Shown here piece after piece: positions 30,786 to 33,530 of a DNA stretch of 33,530 nucleotides. The DNA is taken from positions 1 through 33,530 of the forward strand of contig JBMNPE010000005.1 of NCBI GenBank assembly GCA_050943435.1, given 5' to 3'. The DNA is from RGIG5675 sp050943435 (GTDB taxonomy: Bacteria > Bacillota > Clostridia > Oscillospirales > Ruminococcaceae). Position 1 is the stretch's first letter, and each line of letters opens with the position of its first letter. A model generated the notes under the pieces. The model worked only from the letters and a program-made list of their open reading frames with translations. It was not told the origin of the DNA and made no database searches. Made by a program: the position numbers and the translations under genes.

Positions 30786-31655
30786 ATGAAGCCATGCATT
30801 GTCCTTCAGTCAGATTTCGGCGTGTCCACCGGACTTCCGGCATCTATGACAGCCGTAATAGTAAAGATAGACCCCGAAATAAGGATATATGACCTCTGCC
30901 ATGAGGTCAGGGAATTCGACATCAGGAACGGGGCATCCATACTGGCGTCAACTTTTCCTTACTGGCCCGACGGAACAGTGTTTGTCTCCGTCGTAGACCC
31001 CGGCGTGGGGACGACAAGGAAGAGCTGCGTAGCCAGGATGGACAACGGAAGCTTTGTGGTCACCCCTGACAACGGGACCCTCAGCCTCCTCTATGACAGG
31101 ATTGTCTCGGTGAGGGAGATAGATGAAACCGTAAACAGGCTGCCGGGATCCAGCGAACATCACACCTTCCACGGCAGGGATGTCTATGCTTACACTGCTG
31201 CGAGGCTCGCATCAGGGATCATAGACTTTGCCGGAGTGGGTCCTGAATATCCCAAAGAGGAGCTCGTGAGGTTTGAACAGCCCAAGAGCAGCATCATCGA
31301 CGGGGCAGCCTGCGGGGAAGTGACCGGGGCACACGACCATTTCGGAAACGTCGGAATCTCCATCCCGAACGAGATGATAAAGGAGATAGGCATCAAGGTC
31401 GGTGACATGTGCCGGGTTGAGATAATAAAGGACGGCAAAGATCTCTACAACCAGGTCATGCTGTTCCACAAATCCTTCGGCTGGGTCAAGCCCGGAGAAC
31501 CCATACTTAACGAGTGCAGCAACGACTATGTCGAGCTTTCCATAAACCAGGGGAGCTTCTGCGACAAGGAGCTGCCTGAGCTTCTGGACGCATATGACCT
31601 TTCCCAGTACAAGGTGCGGGTATCGAGAGTAGAGGAGGGCAGCCAGAGCAGATGA
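30786..31655 (+). CDS. SAM hydroxide adenosyltransferase family (DUF62) paralogue 3
   Basis: A 289-residue paralogue with the full set of expected residues: Asp10 in SDFG, Asp71 and Arg78 in VVDPGVGTTRK, PDNG (94-97), His129 in FHGRD, and DHFGN (184-188) in the C-terminal domain. It is the only copy that keeps the Asp-x-Phe-Gly-Asn pattern that I associate with substrate binding in the family. It is therefore the best candidate for an ordinary SAM hydrolase here. GGAG lies eight bases before the ATG; the stop overlaps the next start by four bases (ATGA). Confidence 0.92.
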   Translation: MKPCIVLQSDFGVSTGLPASMTAVIVKIDPEIRIYDLCHEVREFDIRNGASILASTFPYWPDGTVFVSVVDPGVGTTRKSCVARMDNGSFVVTPDNGTLSLLYDRIVSVREIDETVNRLPGSSEHHTFHGRDVYAYTAARLASGIIDFAGVGPEYPKEELVRFEQPKSSIIDGAACGEVTGAHDHFGNVGISIPNEMIKEIGIKVGDMCRVEIIKDGKDLYNQVMLFHKSFGWVKPGEPILNECSNDYVELSINQGSFCDKELPELLDAYDLSQYKVRVSRVEEGSQSR

Positions 31656-32491
31656 AGCCTGCAATAGTAATCCAGACAGATTTCGGCCCGGGCGGCGGCG
31701 GAGCCATGAGAGGAACCATCAAAAAGGTCGACAGCGAGCTCGAAGTCTACGAAGCAAGCCACGAAATAGACAAGTTCAATGTGAGGGCCGCAAGCAGGAG
31801 CCTCAACTTTGCTGTTCCGTACTGGCCGCAGGGGACGGTGTTCGTGTCGGTCATAGATCCCGGAGTCGGGACCGCTAGAAAAGCCAGCGTAGCCCTCTTG
31901 AACAACGGCAGCTACATAGTCACCCCGGACAACGGAGCGCTGACCGAGGTCGATGAGACAATAGGGGTCAAGGCCGTCAGGAAGATCGACGAAAAGAGAA
32001 ACCGCCTCAAGGGCACCGAGAAGGTCAGCATCTTCCACGGGCGCGATCTTTTCGCCTACTGTGCTGCAAAGCTTGCATCGGGGATAATCGACTTCGAAGG
32101 AGTCGGGGAAGAATATCCCGTGAGCGAAATAGTGAAGTTTGATCCGCTCGGCTACAGGGTTTACATGGGCCGGGTGACCGGATTCGCAACCGATATGATG
32201 CGCACGTTCGGAAATCTCGAGACGAGCATACCGATAGAGGCTGCCGAGAAGGCAGGCCTCAAGGTAGGAGAAAACGTCAGGGTTTCCATCATGCACGGCG
32301 GGGAAACTGTTGTCGACCGCCTTGTCCCCTACAAGCCTTCATTCGGCTGGGTAGGCCTCGGCGATGAAGTCGTCTACAACAGCAGCGACGGGGTCATAGG
32401 GATAGGCATCAACAGGGGAAACTTTATAAATAAGTATAAAATAGGCTTCGGAGATTCCTGGACAGTGACTTTAAAGAAGGAGCGCGGCTGA
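31652..32491 (+). CDS. SAM hydroxide adenosyltransferase family (DUF62) paralogue 4
   Basis: A 279-residue paralogue with Asp10 in TDFG, the triad Asp69, Arg76 and His129 (VIDPGVGTARK and FHGRD), and PDNG (92-95). The C-terminal motif is RTFGN (184-188), so the acidic residue before FGN is replaced by Arg. An unusual Gly-rich loop, GPGGGGAMRG, follows the TDFG Asp. It is fused tightly into the series by four-base overlap with paralogue 3 and by a one-base gap before paralogue 5. Likely catalytic, but with a different pocket from paralogue 3. Confidence 0.91.
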   Translation: MKPAIVIQTDFGPGGGGAMRGTIKKVDSELEVYEASHEIDKFNVRAASRSLNFAVPYWPQGTVFVSVIDPGVGTARKASVALLNNGSYIVTPDNGALTEVDETIGVKAVRKIDEKRNRLKGTEKVSIFHGRDLFAYCAAKLASGIIDFEGVGEEYPVSEIVKFDPLGYRVYMGRVTGFATDMMRTFGNLETSIPIEAAEKAGLKVGENVRVSIMHGGETVVDRLVPYKPSFGWVGLGDEVVYNSSDGVIGIGINRGNFINKYKIGFGDSWTVTLKKERG

Positions 32492-32492
32492 G

Positions 32493-32990
32493 ATGAACTT
32501 CATTGTGATTCAGACAGATTTCGGAGGCACGAGCTCCGCTGCCATGACGGGAGTCTGCAAGATTGTCGACAGGGAACTGAGGATATTCGACCTCACACAC
32601 CAGGTTCCGAGGTTCGATGTCGAGACGGCAGGTGAGAATCTGGCCGACGTCATTGCCTTCTGGCCCAAGGGAACGGTGTTCGTATCCGTTGTGGATCCCG
32701 GAGTCGGGACAAGCAGGAAGGCAAGCGTCGCCCAGACGGGCAACGGATATTACATTGTGACTCCTGACAACGGGACTCTCGCTCCTGTGGCGAGAAAATA
32801 CGGAATCAGCGCGATCCGCGAGATAGACCAGAAAGTCAACAGATACAACGGAAACGAGTGGCCCAGGGCATCCGACATTTTCCACGGGAGGGATGTGTTC
32901 GCTTACTGCGGGGCAAAGCTGGCTTCCGGAAAGATAGACTTTGCCGGCGTAGGACGTGAGTATCCAGTCTCCGAGATAGTGGGCCTGTAG
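32493..32990 (+). CDS. DUF62-family paralogue 5, N-terminal domain only
   Basis: A 165-residue protein that keeps all N-terminal catalytic residues (Asp9, Asp68, Arg75, His131 in FHGRD; PDNG 91-94) but stops right at the domain boundary, after YPVSEIVGL. The sequence after the TAG shows no trace of the C-terminal barrel in any forward frame before the terminator at 33016, so this is a clean loss rather than a frameshift. AAGGAG precedes the ATG at 32493. In this family active sites form between the N domain of one subunit and the C domain of another, so it could work only with a paralogue. That is inference. Confidence 0.88.
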   Translation: MNFIVIQTDFGGTSSAAMTGVCKIVDRELRIFDLTHQVPRFDVETAGENLADVIAFWPKGTVFVSVVDPGVGTSRKASVAQTGNGYYIVTPDNGTLAPVARKYGISAIREIDQKVNRYNGNEWPRASDIFHGRDVFAYCGAKLASGKIDFAGVGREYPVSEIVGL

Positions 32991-33015
32991 GCAGCAGTCT
33001 TCGTGAAGACAGAAT

Positions 33016-33054
33016 AAAAAGCCCCCGTTCCGGGAAACCGGTCCGGGGGCTTTT
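33016..33054. terminator. Strong two-way terminator after the DUF62 series
   Basis: AAAAAGCCCCCG pairs with CCGGGGGCTTTT, with an inner CCGG-GAAA-CCGG part; the T-run ends at 33054. On the minus strand the A-run gives a T-run as well, so it can also end the tRNA-Arg transcript. It lies 25 bases after the last DUF62 stop. Confidence 0.9.
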
Positions 33055-33130
33055 GGCGCGCCTGGAGGGATTCGAACCCGCGGCCTCTCGCTCCGGGGGC
33101 GAACGCTCTATCCAGCTGAGCTACAGGCGC
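33054..33130 (-). tRNA. tRNA-Arg, anticodon CCG (reads CGG)
   Basis: The minus strand folds as a 77-base tRNA with CCA encoded: acceptor stem GCGCCTG/CAGGCGC, D arm GCTC-AGCTGGATA-GAGC, anticodon stem TTCGC/GCGAG, T arm GCGGG-TTCGAAT-CCCTC, discriminator G, then CCA (33056-33054). The seven-base anticodon loop is CCCCGGA, giving anticodon CCG. Two oddities are visible. Position 33, almost always U, is C, and the T stem has one C-U mismatch (50-64). Otherwise it closely resembles the E. coli tRNA-Arg(CCG). CGG looks like a minority Arg codon in this window, where AGG is common. Confidence 0.92.
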
Positions 33131-33153
33131 CTGAAAGTCCTGAAAGCAATGAA

Positions 33154-33182
33154 ATTCTAGCATCACTGATTTGGAAAGTCTA
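33154..33182 (-). promoter_or_regulatory. Promoter of tRNA-Arg
   Basis: On the minus strand, TAGACT (33182-33177), a 17-base spacer and TAGAAT (33159-33154), ending 24 bases before the tRNA 5' end. Four of six -35 and five of six -10 bases match consensus. Confidence 0.65.
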
Positions 33183-33321
33183 TAAGGTGGACATACAGAG
33201 GGGCATTCCTGAGCCGGTCTTGCCGCATGCCCGATTTTTCGGGTTTAATGAACAAAATCCCCTATTGCATGGTGCCCGTTTGTGGCGAACTACAAAAATT
33301 AAAAAAGACGCAAAGTAAATG

Positions 33322-33350
33322 TTGACAATGTAAAAACTGGCATATATAAT
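33322..33350 (+). promoter_or_regulatory. Perfect consensus promoter, probably of an rRNA operon
   Basis: TTGACA (33322-33327), exactly 17 bases, TATAAT (33345-33350). An A-rich stretch before it (33292-33320) could be an UP element. Such a promoter with a C+G discriminator (ACGGAACTG) is typical of rRNA operons. The bases from 33131 to 33291 hold the tRNA promoter and a weak CCCGA/TCGGG hairpin (33230-33243), but no gene that I can see. Confidence 0.85.
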
Positions 33351-33530
33351 ACGGAACTGCACCCTCGCGAGAAGGTGCAGAAAACTGGACCTTGAAAATC
33401 GAACAATATCAAGCTTATAGGACCCTTGAAAACAAGTGCTGAAGAGGCACTGAAGTAATTTAAGGAATGCCGGCAAGGCGTTTCTGAGAGATAATAGCCG
33501 AGGAATCGGATATTATAGGATTTTACAAAG
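33351..33530 (+). other. rRNA operon leader, 16S gene probably starts just past the window
   Basis: The transcript would begin with a hairpin CTGCACC/GGTGCAG (33357-33380). It continues into GGACCTTGAAAATCGAACAA (33387-33406), a sequence typical of Bacillota pre-16S and pre-23S leaders. A small AGTGC/GCACT hairpin near 33436-33452 and an AT-rich end (TTTTACAAAG at 33521-33530) follow. The last bases look like those that commonly precede the AGAGTTTGATC start of 16S rRNA, but the 16S gene itself is not in the window. Confidence 0.7.

Noticed and set aside
32978..33015. A frameshift that would restore the C-terminal domain of DUF62 copy 5
   Set aside because: The three forward frames after the TAG give no similarity to the start of the barrel in the other copies, and the terminator begins 25 bases on.
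33180..33476. A 98-codon minus-strand frame opposite the rRNA promoter
   Set aside because: It covers a perfect promoter and rRNA leader on the plus strand and the tRNA promoter on its own strand, and it has no recognisable protein features.
1..33530. CRISPR arrays, insertion sequences, phage or integron features
   Set aside because: I saw no regularly spaced repeats, transposase, integrase or flanking target duplications anywhere in the window.

Overview
The window looks like the replication-origin region of a bacterial chromosome, probably a Bacillota member of the Clostridia type. Evidence: the start of dnaN and all of dnaA on the minus strand, with rpmH-rnpA-yidD-yidC-jag-mnmE-mnmG-rsmG running away on the plus strand; a lipoprotein-type YidC; consensus sigma-A promoters; GGAGG-type ribosome binding sites. 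GC is moderate to high, with heavy use of AGG (Arg) and ATA (Ile). I cannot name the genus.

Layout. 1-2000: dnaN (partial), a dnaA-dnaN gap with DnaA-box-like repeats and a DnaA-trio-like tract (likely oriC), dnaA, then divergent promoters. 2000-9200: ribosomal protein L34, RNase P protein, membrane insertion factors, a KH/R3H RNA-binding protein and the tRNA/rRNA modification genes. 9200-11950: accessory membrane genes of unknown role, namely a multi-pass protein, an overlapping 36-residue membrane miniprotein, a rubrerythrin/VIT1-like protein and a lipoprotein. 11970-13740: an alpha/beta hydrolase and an UlaG-like metallo-hydrolase on the minus strand, separated by a run of hairpins. 13976-18470: typA, a secreted repeat protein and a lower-GC metallo-hydrolase of possibly foreign origin. 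18666-21824: the proline operon proB-proA-proC (minus). 21967-25614: a DUF4358-like lipoprotein, a DHHW/AlgX-like protein, upp and an M42 aminopeptidase.

25774-32990 is the most unusual part. It appears to be one operon with a complete ECF transporter (UPF0397-like S component, fused double ATPase, T component) followed without real gaps by five tandem paralogues of the SAM hydroxide adenosyltransferase (DUF62 / SAM hydrolase) family. Three paralogues are full length with the Asp-Arg-His triad. One lacks both the Asp and the His and looks like a pseudoenzyme. The last is only the N-terminal domain. An intrinsic terminator lies between the S component and the ATPase gene and would let the S component be made in excess. 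Members of this family trimerise with active sites between subunits, so a mixed complex or divided labour around a transported nucleoside, SAM-like compound or vitamin is plausible. That is inference.

33000-33530: a strong two-way terminator, a tRNA-Arg(CCG) gene on the minus strand with an odd C at position 33, and a perfect consensus promoter with a leader typical of an rRNA operon, whose 16S gene would begin just beyond the window.
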